Shown piece after piece: positions 8,422 through 17,077 of a stretch of 64,000 nucleotides of DNA. Origin of the DNA: Bacteroidales bacterium Bact_22 (GTDB lineage: Bacteria; Bacteroidota; Bacteroidia; Bacteroidales; F082); NCBI GenBank assembly GCA_001603665.1, contig LUZN01000004.1, positions 40,314 to 104,313 of the forward strand, read 5' to 3'. The notes under the pieces are model-generated. The model saw only the letters and a list, made by a program, of their open reading frames with translations. It ran no database searches and was not told where the DNA came from. The position numbers and the translations under genes were made by a program. How positions within the stretch are numbered: position 1 is the stretch's first letter; each line of letters starts with the position of its first letter.

Positions 8422-9516
8422 ATGAAAAGAGTCCTTATAACCACCGGTGGCGGCGACTGTCCTGGATTGAACGCGGTGATTCGCGCTATTGTGAAGCGTG
8501 CGTCGCAGGAGACCGACTGGGAAGTTCTCGGCAGCATCCAAGCCTTCAACGGAGTGCTTTGGGAGCCGCAGGAGATAGTGCGCCTCACCCCTGAAACAGT
8601 GCGCGGAATACATTTCCGTGGCGGCACAATCATTGAGACAACCAACAAAGGCGGCCCGTTCACCTGGCCTGTCAAGAAAAACGACGGCACCTGGGAGATA
8701 GTCGACCGTAGCGACGAGATGATCCGCCGACTCGAATATATGGGCGTCGACTGCGTCATCAACATTGGCGGCGACGGCTCGCAGCGTATCTCACAGAAGT
8801 TGTACGAAAAAGGACTTAATATCATAGGTGTGCCGAAGACCATCGACAACGATCTCTCGATGACCGACTGTACCTTCGGATTCCAGACCGCAGTGCAGAT
8901 TGCTACCGAAGCCGTTGATAAGTTAGTCACCACCGCGGCGTCGCATAATAGAGTATTCGTACTTGAAGTCATGGGTCGCGACGCCGGCTGGATCGCGCTA
9001 AACGCAGCAATTGCTGGTGGTGCTGAGGTGTGCTTATTACCAGAGTTCCCTTACGACGTCAACATAGTGAAGAAACGTCTCGAGGAGCGTTTCCACAACG
9101 ACCGTGGTCATGCAATCGTGGTCATCAGCGAGGGCGCGAAGCCAAAAGACGGCACGCAGATCTTCACCAAGAGCAACGAGCCTGGCTACGAGAACGTGAA
9201 ACTCGGTGGCATAGGAGTGAAGTTCATCGAACAGATGAAAGCCGCTGGCTTTGAACACGATATGCGTGAGACCACACTCGGTCACCTGCAGCGTGGCGGC
9301 GTGCCTATCGCTTACGACAGAGTGCTTGCGTCACAGTTCGGCGTGAAGGCGTTTGAGATGGTTTTGAATAAGGAATACGGTCACATGGTGGCTTACCGTC
9401 ACCCGCATGTGATAAGCGTGCCTATCAAAGATGCAGTGGCGAAGATGAACTTCGTGGAGCCGGATTGCGACCTTATCAATACCGCAAAAGGACTGAATAT
9501 TTCGTTAGGAATCTAA
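8422..9516 (+). CDS. pfkA: 6-phosphofructokinase, PfkA family
   Basis: The enzyme phosphorylates fructose 6-phosphate to the 1,6-bisphosphate in glycolysis. The N-terminal phosphate loop is TTGGGDCPGLNA (residues 7-18), GGDGS is at 116-120, the catalytic segment PKTIDND is at 138-144, and MGRDAGW follows. At the two positions used to predict the phosphoryl donor, it has Gly119 (ATP-type) and Lys139 (usual in pyrophosphate-type and in group III ATP enzymes). The G plus K combination is known in actinobacterial ATP-dependent enzymes, so ATP is the likelier donor, but this is not certain. Length of 364 residues fits group III. Its stop overlaps the end of convergent rodA by three bases. Confidence 0.9.
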   Translation: MKRVLITTGGGDCPGLNAVIRAIVKRASQETDWEVLGSIQAFNGVLWEPQEIVRLTPETVRGIHFRGGTIIETTNKGGPFTWPVKKNDGTWEIVDRSDEMIRRLEYMGVDCVINIGGDGSQRISQKLYEKGLNIIGVPKTIDNDLSMTDCTFGFQTAVQIATEAVDKLVTTAASHNRVFVLEVMGRDAGWIALNAAIAGGAEVCLLPEFPYDVNIVKKRLEERFHNDRGHAIVVISEGAKPKDGTQIFTKSNEPGYENVKLGGIGVKFIEQMKAAGFEHDMRETTLGHLQRGGVPIAYDRVLASQFGVKAFEMVLNKEYGHMVAYRHPHVISVPIKDAVAKMNFVEPDCDLINTAKGLNISLGI

Positions 9517-10769
9517 AGGATATTCATACGGTTCGCGTCCTGTTTCAGGAACACGAATATCATCATTGAGAAAAACATGAGGCTTGAGCCTCCGTAACTT
9601 AGGAATGGCAATGGGATGCCGATGACAGGCACCAATCCTATCGTCATTCCTATATTTATTGCAAAGTGGAAGAAGAAAATGCACGCTATGCCATAGCCGT
9701 ATATTCGACTGAACGGAGATCGTTGCCGCTCGGCTAAGTGTATGATTCTCAGCATCAAAGCAAGATAAAGAGCTATCAGGAAGAAGCATCCGATGAATCC
9801 CGACTCCTCGCCGACGGTGCAGAAGATGAAGTCGGTGTGCTGCTCGGGCACGAAGTTGTATTTCGTCATGGTGCCATGCAGGTAGCCCTTGCCCGAGAAA
9901 CCTCCCGAACCTATAGCAATCATTGACTGATTCAAGTTATATCCCACACCTCTGATGTCGTGTTCTTTACCCAAAATGATGTTGATACGCGTCTGCTGAT
10001 GCGGCTTCAAAACATGATGGAAGGCGAAGTCGACGGAAAACACAAAGGCGCAGGCCGCGATGAGGATGCCCGTCAAGAGCCAGACGTTTTTCTTGGTGCG
10101 GTCGATCATCAGGAGGAAGATGGCATAGATCACTGCCAGTCCTATCATGACATACCACTTTGAAACACAAAGAGATAGTATGAACAGCGTGGCTGCCACA
10201 AGTCCGATGATTAGAATCCTTCCGCCCATACCTTCGCGATAAAGCACGAATAAAAAGATGATGAACACCGATGCCGAGCCGGCGTCGCCTTGCGCCAAGA
10301 TGAGCAGCATAGGGAGGAAGACGATGCCGTAGGCTGTGAGTTTGGTCTTGAATTTCGTGAGGTCGGTGTCGAGCTTGCCGAGATAATGCGCCAAGGCCAG
10401 CGCCGTGCCAAACTTAGCGAACTCGGAAGGCTGGAACGAGATAGGTCCTAGCTGAATCCACGAGGTGGAGCCTGAGATCTTGGAGCCTATGACCAACACC
10501 AACAACAAACTCAGCAACGACAAGCCGTAGATGACATATGCAAAAGCGTTGAAAACTTTAGCATCTATTAGCAAAATCACAAATCCCACCAACATGCTGA
10601 CGCCGATGAAGACAAGCTGCTTGCCGTAGTTTTGCGAGAAGTCCCAGATATGCGGGTGGTCGGCGTTGAATGCCGCGGCGTAGATGCTGAGAAGTCCGAT
10701 TGTCACCAAGGCTAAGTAGATGACAAACAGCCAGATATCGATTTTTCCTATGAATGTCTTGCTTCTCAT
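9513..10769 (-). CDS. rodA: RodA, SEDS-family peptidoglycan glycosyltransferase
   Basis: This integral membrane protein polymerises lipid II into glycan strands for cell elongation, together with its partner PBP2 encoded just upstream. The first membrane segment (IDIWLFVIYLALVTIGLLSIYAA) is characteristic of the family, and about ten hydrophobic segments are visible. SEDS landmarks include SWIQLGPISFQPSEFAK (residues about 107-123) and, near the end, VPVIGIPLPFLSYGGSS. Length of 418 residues is normal. Its ATG overlaps the mrdA stop by four bases (ATGA type), which indicates translational coupling. The MreBCD genes that often precede this pair are not upstream of it here. Confidence 0.95.
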   Translation of the reverse strand: MRSKTFIGKIDIWLFVIYLALVTIGLLSIYAAAFNADHPHIWDFSQNYGKQLVFIGVSMLVGFVILLIDAKVFNAFAYVIYGLSLLSLLLVLVIGSKISGSTSWIQLGPISFQPSEFAKFGTALALAHYLGKLDTDLTKFKTKLTAYGIVFLPMLLILAQGDAGSASVFIIFLFVLYREGMGGRILIIGLVAATLFILSLCVSKWYVMIGLAVIYAIFLLMIDRTKKNVWLLTGILIAACAFVFSVDFAFHHVLKPHQQTRINIILGKEHDIRGVGYNLNQSMIAIGSGGFSGKGYLHGTMTKYNFVPEQHTDFIFCTVGEESGFIGCFFLIALYLALMLRIIHLAERQRSPFSRIYGYGIACIFFFHFAINIGMTIGLVPVIGIPLPFLSYGGSSLMFFSMMIFVFLKQDANRMNIL

Positions 10770-12577
10770 TGTGCGCTATTGGTTGTTAACACTCGTTTTT
10801 CGAGGTACGGACGTGTTATCTCGCCGCGTATGTATTTCTCGATCATCAAAGAGGCGATAGGAGCGGCCCATGTTGAGCCGAAGCCGGCGTTTTCGACCAC
10901 TACCGCTATTGCAATCTGCGGGTTGTCGACGGGAGCAAATGCCATGAAGATAGAGTGGTCGAGGCCGTGCGGGTTCTCGGCGGTGCCAGTCTTGCCACCG
11001 ACGGTGATTCCGGGGATGTACGACATCCTGGCAGTGCCGTGTTCGCCCTCGAAGACGCTCTGCATGCCTTTCTTCACATCTTTGAAATGACGTTGCTTGA
11101 TGTTGATGACGTGCTTCCCAAAGATCACGCTGTCACTGGCACCGCCGAGATTCTTAACATAATGAGGTTCAATGAAATAGCCCTCGTTGCCGATGGCTGC
11201 CGCCACGTTGGCGAGCTGCAGCGGAGTGACCAGAATCTCACCCTGACCGATGCTGAGCGAGCGTATCGTGAGCGCATTCCACACGCCACGGTAAATCTTG
11301 TCGTAATATTCGCGTTTCGGGATGTTACCCGACACCGTGAACGGGATGTCCGACTCGCATGCACGGCCGAGACCGAAGCTGGTGACGTTGTCGTACCAGA
11401 ACTGGAACGCCTCCTTCTGGTCTTTGAAACGATGTGAGTTCATCATTGCCTGAAAAGCCTGCCAGAAGTAAGGATTACATGAATTCTCGATGGCATCGTA
11501 GAGCCTCACCGGTGACCCGTGATGGTGGGTGCATTTGATAGGCGAGCTGTTTGGCCCGCTACATGGATACGGTGTGTTGGCTGTCATCACACCGCTCTCG
11601 AGTGATACCAGTCCGTTGATCATCTTAAAGGTCGAGCCGGGAGGGTAGGTGCCGCTTATCGCCCTGTTAATCAGCGGCTTATCGGGGTCGTTGAGCAGCT
11701 CGTTGTAACGAGCGCCGCGACCGCGACCCACCAAGTCGTTGGGGTCGAAGGTTGGACTCGACACCATGGCGAGGATCTGTCCGGTCGACGGCTCGATGGC
11801 TACGATGGAGCCTGTCTTGCCTGCCATGAGGTATTCACCGTAAGTCTGGAGGTCGGCATCGAGACCGAGTATGATGTCGGAACCCGGCTCCGGCAGGGTG
11901 TCGAAGGCACCGCCCATATAACGTTCCTTCTCACGGTTATGCACGTCGACGACGGTGATTTTTATGCCTTTCTTGCCGCGAAGCTCTTTCTCATAATACT
12001 TCTCAATGCCCGATTTTCCTATATAATCGCCAAGTTTATAGTAGGCGTCGCGTTCCATCTCTGGCTTCGTCACCTCACCAATGCTTCCCAAGGTGTGAGC
12101 CGCGATAGGCATAGGATACTGACGGATGGATCGCGTCTGGAAATAAAAGCCTGGATAATGATAAAGCATCTCCGCAATGCGGCCGTATTCCTCTTTCGTT
12201 ATCTGCGAAATAAAAATCGAAGGCGTTATCGAAGAGTATTTTTTAGCTTTCTGAAAATAAGTATTATAAGTTGAATTATTGATATTCAATAACTTACAAA
12301 AAGAAGCGGTATCGATATTTTTCGCTTGCGAAGGGATAATCATCAGGTCGTAAACGGCGTCGTTGTAGACCAGAAGTTTGCCGTTACGGTCGTAAATCTT
12401 ACCTCTTTGAGGGTATTGCGTGACGTATCGGAGGGTGTTGTTTTCGGAAGAATGTTTATACGAATCGTCGACAATTTGAATGATAAAAAGCTTGATCAAC
12501 AAGATAATTGCAACCAATATGAATATCGAGCCGATGACATATTGGCGTTGCGAGTAGTTTATCTTGTTCTTAATCAT
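10766..12577 (-). CDS. mrdA: Penicillin-binding protein 2, elongation-specific transpeptidase
   Basis: PBP2 cross-links peptidoglycan in the periplasm as the partner of RodA. It has one N-terminal membrane anchor (residues about 13-35), a PBP dimerisation (pedestal) domain, and a C-terminal transpeptidase domain. The active-site motifs are all present: STFK at 315-318 with the acylated Ser315, SCN at 366-368 and KTG at 529-531. Length of 603 residues is typical. The gene starts at the ATG at 12577 and is divergent from the GldH-like gene. It overlaps rodA by four bases. Confidence 0.96.
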   Translation of the reverse strand: MIKNKINYSQRQYVIGSIFILVAIILLIKLFIIQIVDDSYKHSSENNTLRYVTQYPQRGKIYDRNGKLLVYNDAVYDLMIIPSQAKNIDTASFCKLLNINNSTYNTYFQKAKKYSSITPSIFISQITKEEYGRIAEMLYHYPGFYFQTRSIRQYPMPIAAHTLGSIGEVTKPEMERDAYYKLGDYIGKSGIEKYYEKELRGKKGIKITVVDVHNREKERYMGGAFDTLPEPGSDIILGLDADLQTYGEYLMAGKTGSIVAIEPSTGQILAMVSSPTFDPNDLVGRGRGARYNELLNDPDKPLINRAISGTYPPGSTFKMINGLVSLESGVMTANTPYPCSGPNSSPIKCTHHHGSPVRLYDAIENSCNPYFWQAFQAMMNSHRFKDQKEAFQFWYDNVTSFGLGRACESDIPFTVSGNIPKREYYDKIYRGVWNALTIRSLSIGQGEILVTPLQLANVAAAIGNEGYFIEPHYVKNLGGASDSVIFGKHVINIKQRHFKDVKKGMQSVFEGEHGTARMSYIPGITVGGKTGTAENPHGLDHSIFMAFAPVDNPQIAIAVVVENAGFGSTWAAPIASLMIEKYIRGEITRPYLEKRVLTTNSAQ

Positions 12578-12666
12578 ATCGTTATGAAATTTTGCCCGAA
12601 AAATTTTCCAATTACAAAAATATTAAAAGTTTATTAAAGTTTTGTGTTTTTATAAAGAAAATATTG

Positions 12667-12674
12667 TATTTTTG
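12667..12674 (+). promoter_or_regulatory. -7 promoter element for the GldH-like/exopolysaccharide operon
   Basis: TATTTTTG matches TAnnTTTG. A TTTTG at 12640-12644 lies about 22 bases upstream and could be the -33 element. The position rules out the TTG start at 12642 and favours GTG 12681 or 12687. Confidence 0.6.
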
Positions 12675-12680
12675 CAAATT

Positions 12681-13199
12681 GTGAAAGTGTGTATAAAAGA
12701 ACGGCTATTGAGTTTTGTCGCATTGATAATCTTTGCGCTGAGCATGGTGTCGTGCACCGAAAAGCAAGACAGTGTTGTGCTTTCCAAGGATTTTCAAGGT
12801 GAAACATGGGGTAGGTTCGATTATCTGGAGGCCACATATAACGTGGTGAAAGCTCCGATGACGGCCGACGTGGTGATGGATATCGACATTTCGGACGTAT
12901 ACCCAAATATCTATCCTTACCATGGCGCGGAGAACGAGATGTTTGTCATTGTGCTGAGCGTCAGTTCGCCTGATGGCGGCAGTCGTGCGAGGGAATATAA
13001 GTTCCGTTTGAGAGACAGCGAAGGTAATTTCAAGTCGGAAAAGGTCGACGGATATTATCATTTTGAACTGCCATTGATCAATGAGATGAGTTTCAATGAG
13101 AAAGGCGAGTATCATTTCAAGGTTGAAAACAAATATTCGAAAGATCCTTTATATGGAATTAAATCATTGAATATCAATTGTTTACAGATAAATAATTAA
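12681..13199 (+). CDS. GldH-like lipoprotein
   Basis: From the GTG at 12681 the protein is about 172 residues with a lipoprotein signal ending at Cys25 (SMVSC). The mature region has a beta-rich layout, and a C-terminal segment (GEYHFKVENKYSKDPLYGIKS) that resembles the end of GldH, where a Tyr/Phe strand is followed by a charged helix and a G-I/V-x-x-L strand. GldH is an outer-membrane-anchored lipoprotein needed for gliding and T9SS function in Flavobacterium; in Bacteroidales its role is less clear. The similarity is moderate and the name should be held loosely. The gene lies 13 bases before the polysaccharide export genes and probably shares their transcript. An earlier TTG (12642) is excluded because it precedes the promoter -7 element. 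Confidence 0.55.
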   Translation: MKVCIKERLLSFVALIIFALSMVSCTEKQDSVVLSKDFQGETWGRFDYLEATYNVVKAPMTADVVMDIDISDVYPNIYPYHGAENEMFVIVLSVSSPDGGSRAREYKFRLRDSEGNFKSEKVDGYYHFELPLINEMSFNEKGEYHFKVENKYSKDPLYGIKSLNINCLQINN

Positions 13200-13212
13200 A
13201 AAACTTAAATAG

Positions 13213-14034
13213 ATGAAAAAACTATTATTCAAAGCAGTGGTGATTACCGCGGTGGTTGTGATGACGATTATGACATCATGCGTTTCGCAGAAAAAGATCC
13301 TCTATCTGCAGCACGAGCAGATGATTGACAGTATCACATCGGTTGAGTATCAGAACAAACGTAGCTTCGACTACAAGGTGCAGCCAGGCGATAACCTTTA
13401 CATCAGGGTGTCGAGTATGGATAAGAACTTCTCGGAGTTCTTCAATACAGGAAGCACGGCTAACATCGGTTCGATGGGAAGCACGCAGAACTCAAGCGGT
13501 AACGCCGGTATTTACTTGAACGGCTTCAACGTCAGCGACGAAGGCACAATCGACTTCCCGTATGCAGGTAAGATCTACGTCAAGGACTTGACCATTGACG
13601 AGATTCAGCAGAAGATCCAGAATATCATCGGAGAATATCAGAAGGAGACCATCGTTTACGTGAAACTCGGTCTGTTTAACCTGACAATTCTCGGTGAGGT
13701 GACACGTCCGGGTCAGTATCAGGTGTACCAGTCGGATATCAACATCTTCCAGGCTATGGCTTTGGCCGGCAACGCCACTGATTTTGCGAATAAGAAGAAT
13801 ATCAAGATCATTCACCAGACGACGGAAGGTTCGCAGATAGTGAGAGTGAACCTCAACGATGCCAATATCCTTGAAAATCCTCAGTTTTATCTCAAGCCGA
13901 ACGATATCATCTACGTCGAACCGCTCGGTCTCAAGAGATACGGATTCACGACAATGCCGTATTCGACAATCTTCTCGGCGGCATCATTGCTCATAACAGT
14001 TCTTACATTCTTTATGATAACTTCAGCTAAATAG
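13213..14034 (+). CDS. Wza-type polysaccharide export lipoprotein
   Basis: The protein is a lipoprotein (signal ending at Cys23, TSCVSQ) of the Wza/BexD export family, which forms the outer-membrane channel for capsular or exopolysaccharide. The poly_export domain starts near residue 53 (DYKVQPGDNLYIRV) and is followed by a SLBB-like ligand-binding domain (about residues 155-235, LTILGEVTRPGQY). A hydrophobic C-terminal segment (about 247-270) could anchor it. Length of 273 residues is usual in Bacteroidota. It precedes the Wzc-type kinase by eight bases, the standard pairing of exporter and co-polymerase. Confidence 0.92.
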   Translation: MKKLLFKAVVITAVVVMTIMTSCVSQKKILYLQHEQMIDSITSVEYQNKRSFDYKVQPGDNLYIRVSSMDKNFSEFFNTGSTANIGSMGSTQNSSGNAGIYLNGFNVSDEGTIDFPYAGKIYVKDLTIDEIQQKIQNIIGEYQKETIVYVKLGLFNLTILGEVTRPGQYQVYQSDINIFQAMALAGNATDFANKKNIKIIHQTTEGSQIVRVNLNDANILENPQFYLKPNDIIYVEPLGLKRYGFTTMPYSTIFSAASLLITVLTFFMITSAK

Positions 14035-14042
14035 TCAGTATT

Positions 14043-16562
14043 ATGAATAGCAACGATATTAAAGATTTTCAGCGTCCGCTTCAGACTGAAGACGAAAATG
14101 CAATTGATATCAAGACTTTGATTATCAAGTTTTTAAGTTATTGGTATCTGTTTATCATATTTGGAGTTATCGCTTTGATGGCAGGTTATGTCTACAACAG
14201 ATATACTCCTAATGTGTATCAGGTTTCGGCCAGCATTTACATCAAGGAACAAAAGATGGGTATGGATGCTGCCGCAATGATGACGGGTATGAATTTCAGA
14301 AGTTATGGTAACGTCGATAACGAAATAGGAATTCTCAAGTCATACATGCTCGCTGAAAAAGCATTGAGAAAGCTCGATTTCAACGTTTCTTATTATTCAA
14401 AAGGCCGTTTGGCAACCGTTGAGTTGTATAAAGACAACCCGTTTACAGTGGAAATCGACTATACCGCTCCGCAGATGGTGGGTGTGACATATAACGTCAA
14501 AATCCTGGATAATGGTCAGTATAGGCTGAAAGCCGAAGCAAAAAGAGCTTCAATGTACGATTTTGGTGAAGACAAGTATCTCGGACTGGTAAACGAAGTC
14601 ATGATTGATGATGTTTATTCGTTTGGCGACACTGTCGACAACAAATACAACAAATTCCGCATAATTCTTAACAGCCACTACAATGTTGATAATGACAGCA
14701 GAATGAAGCTTTCATTCCGCATCAACAGTATGGTTTCGCTTGTCGGCTCGATGAGCAGCAGAATGACGGTTGCAAATATCAGTAAACAGGCGTCATTGCT
14801 CGGACTTACGATTCAAGGCAACAATGCCGCCAAAATCACCGATTATCTGAATCAGTTGTGCGAAGAGTTTATCCAGAGAGACCTTGACAACAAGAACAGA
14901 GTCTCTGAGAATACAATCAAATTCATTGATAAAGAGTTGGTTGGCATTCAGGAATCGTTGGATAAGGCTGAGATCGACCTCCAGAGCTTCCAGCAGGGTA
15001 ATGACTTCATGAACCTCGACAAGCAAGCCACCGACCTGTTCAATTACTTGAAAGAACAGGAGAAACGTAAGGCCGAACTCGAACTCAGTCTTAAGTATTA
15101 CACCGACTTGAAAGAATATATTGAGGCAAACCTCGATGAGCCCGATAAACTCATCGCTCCGAGTGCTATGGGTATTCAGGATCCGCTTCTGAACCAACTC
15201 GTGAGCAAGCTGGTCGACCTCTCAAGTAAGAAGCAGACACAGCTCATCACCTCGACCGACAAGAACCCTGTGGTCATCAGTCTTGACCAGCAGATTGCCC
15301 AGACCAAGATGCAGTTGTTGGAAAACATCAACAACATCATCAACAATACACGTTTGAACATCAAAGGTATCAACGACAATATCCGTAAGCTCGATGAGCA
15401 GGTGAAGGAACTTCCTGAGACACAGCGTCAGCTCCTCGGATATCAGCGTAAGTTCACCTACAGCGAGACAATCTACAACTTCTTGATGCAGCGTCGTTCG
15501 GAAGCTCAGATTTTGAAGGCCAGCAACACGCCTGATAACGAGATTATCGATTCAGCACGTCTGGCTCTCGTGAGAAGAGTGGCACCGCGCGCCACGATGA
15601 ACTATCTCATCGCCCTGATTCTCGGTCTCCTCATCCCAGTGGCGTATATCCTGCTGAAGGACTTCTTCAACACCAAGGTTTTGGAGCGTAAAGATATCGA
15701 GAAAGCTACGAAATATCCTATCATCGGTCAGATTCCGCAAATCGACTCAAGTAAGGGCACCAAGACTATGGTTATCTCATCGCCGAAGTCGCCTGCAGCC
15801 GAGTCGTTCCGTTCGATCAGAACCAATATCGACTTTATCGTTCAAGGCAAGGAAAAATGCACTATCCTCGTCACGGGTGATATGGCATCAGTGGGTAAGA
15901 CCTACATCTCCATCAACTTGGCGTCAATCTATGCTTTGTATGGTAAGAAGACGGTGCTTATCGGTTTCGACTTACGTAAACCTCGTCTGTATCAGGAGTT
16001 TGGCTTGAGCAACAAGCTCGGTACCACTTCATATCTTGCAAACAAAGCCTCTGTCGACGAGATCATCCAGCCATCAGGTAAGTTGCCTGCTTTGGATATC
16101 ATCTGCGCCGGTCCTGTGCCGCCAAACCCGGCCGAACTTATCGCTTCGGACCGCTGCTCGCAGCTGTTTGCAGAGCTTAAAGAAATATATGACTATATCA
16201 TCGTCGATACTCCGCCTCTGGCACTTGTTACCGATGCATTCCTGCTGATGAAGCACGTAGATGCCAACTGTTACGTGGTGCGTCAGGGTGTCACCAACAA
16301 GAAGGTGTTTGCTTCGATCACCAAAGACCTTGAAGACCGAGGCGTGAAGATGAACATCATCATCAACGGTATCCAGTTCTCGGGAACCTATGGCTATCGT
16401 TACAGCTACGGCTACGGCGGATATGGCTACGGATATGGTTATGGCTACGGCTACGGATATGGTTATGGCTACGGCACTGGCTATTATGGCAGCGACGACA
16501 GCCATCACAAACATAAAAAAGAAGGTCTTTTAGGACGTATTCTTAGAAAGAGAAGAGAATAA
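14043..16562 (+). CDS. Wzc-type polysaccharide co-polymerase and tyrosine autokinase
   Basis: This inner membrane protein controls chain length and export and phosphorylates its own tyrosines. It has an N-terminal Wzz domain with a membrane segment near residues 35-52, a long periplasmic coiled-coil region (about 280-500), a second membrane segment near 520-540, and a cytoplasmic BY-kinase domain. The kinase carries a Walker A motif GDMASVGKT (residues 612-620), a Walker A' segment (IGFDLRKP, with Gly where many have Asp) and Walker B (YIIVDTPPLALVTDA). The C-terminal tail contains 16 tyrosines in about 36 residues, mostly YG pairs, partly encoded by an exact 24-base tandem repeat (16425-16472). 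This is the autophosphorylation cluster. The UpxY-like gene starts at the stop codon. Confidence 0.93.
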   Translation: MNSNDIKDFQRPLQTEDENAIDIKTLIIKFLSYWYLFIIFGVIALMAGYVYNRYTPNVYQVSASIYIKEQKMGMDAAAMMTGMNFRSYGNVDNEIGILKSYMLAEKALRKLDFNVSYYSKGRLATVELYKDNPFTVEIDYTAPQMVGVTYNVKILDNGQYRLKAEAKRASMYDFGEDKYLGLVNEVMIDDVYSFGDTVDNKYNKFRIILNSHYNVDNDSRMKLSFRINSMVSLVGSMSSRMTVANISKQASLLGLTIQGNNAAKITDYLNQLCEEFIQRDLDNKNRVSENTIKFIDKELVGIQESLDKAEIDLQSFQQGNDFMNLDKQATDLFNYLKEQEKRKAELELSLKYYTDLKEYIEANLDEPDKLIAPSAMGIQDPLLNQLVSKLVDLSSKKQTQLITSTDKNPVVISLDQQIAQTKMQLLENINNIINNTRLNIKGINDNIRKLDEQVKELPETQRQLLGYQRKFTYSETIYNFLMQRRSEAQILKASNTPDNEIIDSARLALVRRVAPRATMNYLIALILGLLIPVAYILLKDFFNTKVLERKDIEKATKYPIIGQIPQIDSSKGTKTMVISSPKSPAAESFRSIRTNIDFIVQGKEKCTILVTGDMASVGKTYISINLASIYALYGKKTVLIGFDLRKPRLYQEFGLSNKLGTTSYLANKASVDEIIQPSGKLPALDIICAGPVPPNPAELIASDRCSQLFAELKEIYDYIIVDTPPLALVTDAFLLMKHVDANCYVVRQGVTNKKVFASITKDLEDRGVKMNIIINGIQFSGTYGYRYSYGYGGYGYGYGYGYGYGYGYGYGTGYYGSDDSHHKHKKEGLLGRILRKRRE
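16425..16472 (+). repeat. Exact 24-bp tandem repeat (two units) encoding the YG-rich kinase tail
   Basis: Bases 16425-16448 and 16449-16472 are identical. Each unit encodes eight residues (GYGYGYGY), so gain or loss of a unit would keep the frame and change only the number of tyrosines. Confidence 0.85.
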
Positions 16563-17077
16563 TGTCTGAAAAGACCGCTTTAAGGTGGTATGCCGTCTAT
16601 GTGAAGTCACGCTATGAGAAAAAGACTTCCAAGTTATTGGAAGATAGGCACATAGAGACATATCTACCTCTTATCGGGAGGCTTAAACAATGGAGCGACC
16701 GCAAAAAGATGGTCGAAGAGCCATTGTTTAAGTCTTACCTTTTTGTCCACACCGACTTAAAAAACTATTTCGACATCCTCAACACCCCTGGCGTGGTGAG
16801 GTTTGTCTGTTTTGAGGGTAAGCCGGTGCCAGTGCCTGATAATCAGTTGGTTGCGGTGAGGTCGTACATCGGAGAATACGATGGCATCGACGACTTGGAA
16901 CAGCTGTCGGAGCTGCATGAGGGACAGGTTGTGGAGATAGCTCGCGGTCAGATGAAGGGTCTGGTCGGAAGACTGGTGGAGATTCGGGGCAAGCAGCGCT
17001 TGATAATCAACATCGAGGCGGTGGGGCAGAGCCTGCCTATCAGCGTGTCGCGCTCTCAGATTGAAGTACGGTCTTGA
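16562..17077 (+). CDS. UpxY-like NusG-family transcription antiterminator
   Basis: Residues of about 8-100 form an NGN domain (RWYAVYVKSRYEKKTSKLL, then LFKSYLFVH) and residues of about 118-170 a KOW domain (EGQVVEIARGQMKGLVGRLVE). Specialised NusG paralogues of this type (UpxY in Bacteroides) bind RNA polymerase and prevent early termination in capsule operons. Length of 171 residues is typical. Usually the gene is first in the polysaccharide operon; here it is the last of three, directly after the kinase, and recO follows on the other strand. Its target could be a distant locus or this operon's own continuation elsewhere. The 3' end overlaps recO by 38 bases. Confidence 0.88.
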   Translation: MSEKTALRWYAVYVKSRYEKKTSKLLEDRHIETYLPLIGRLKQWSDRKKMVEEPLFKSYLFVHTDLKNYFDILNTPGVVRFVCFEGKPVPVPDNQLVAVRSYIGEYDGIDDLEQLSELHEGQVVEIARGQMKGLVGRLVEIRGKQRLIINIEAVGQSLPISVSRSQIEVRS

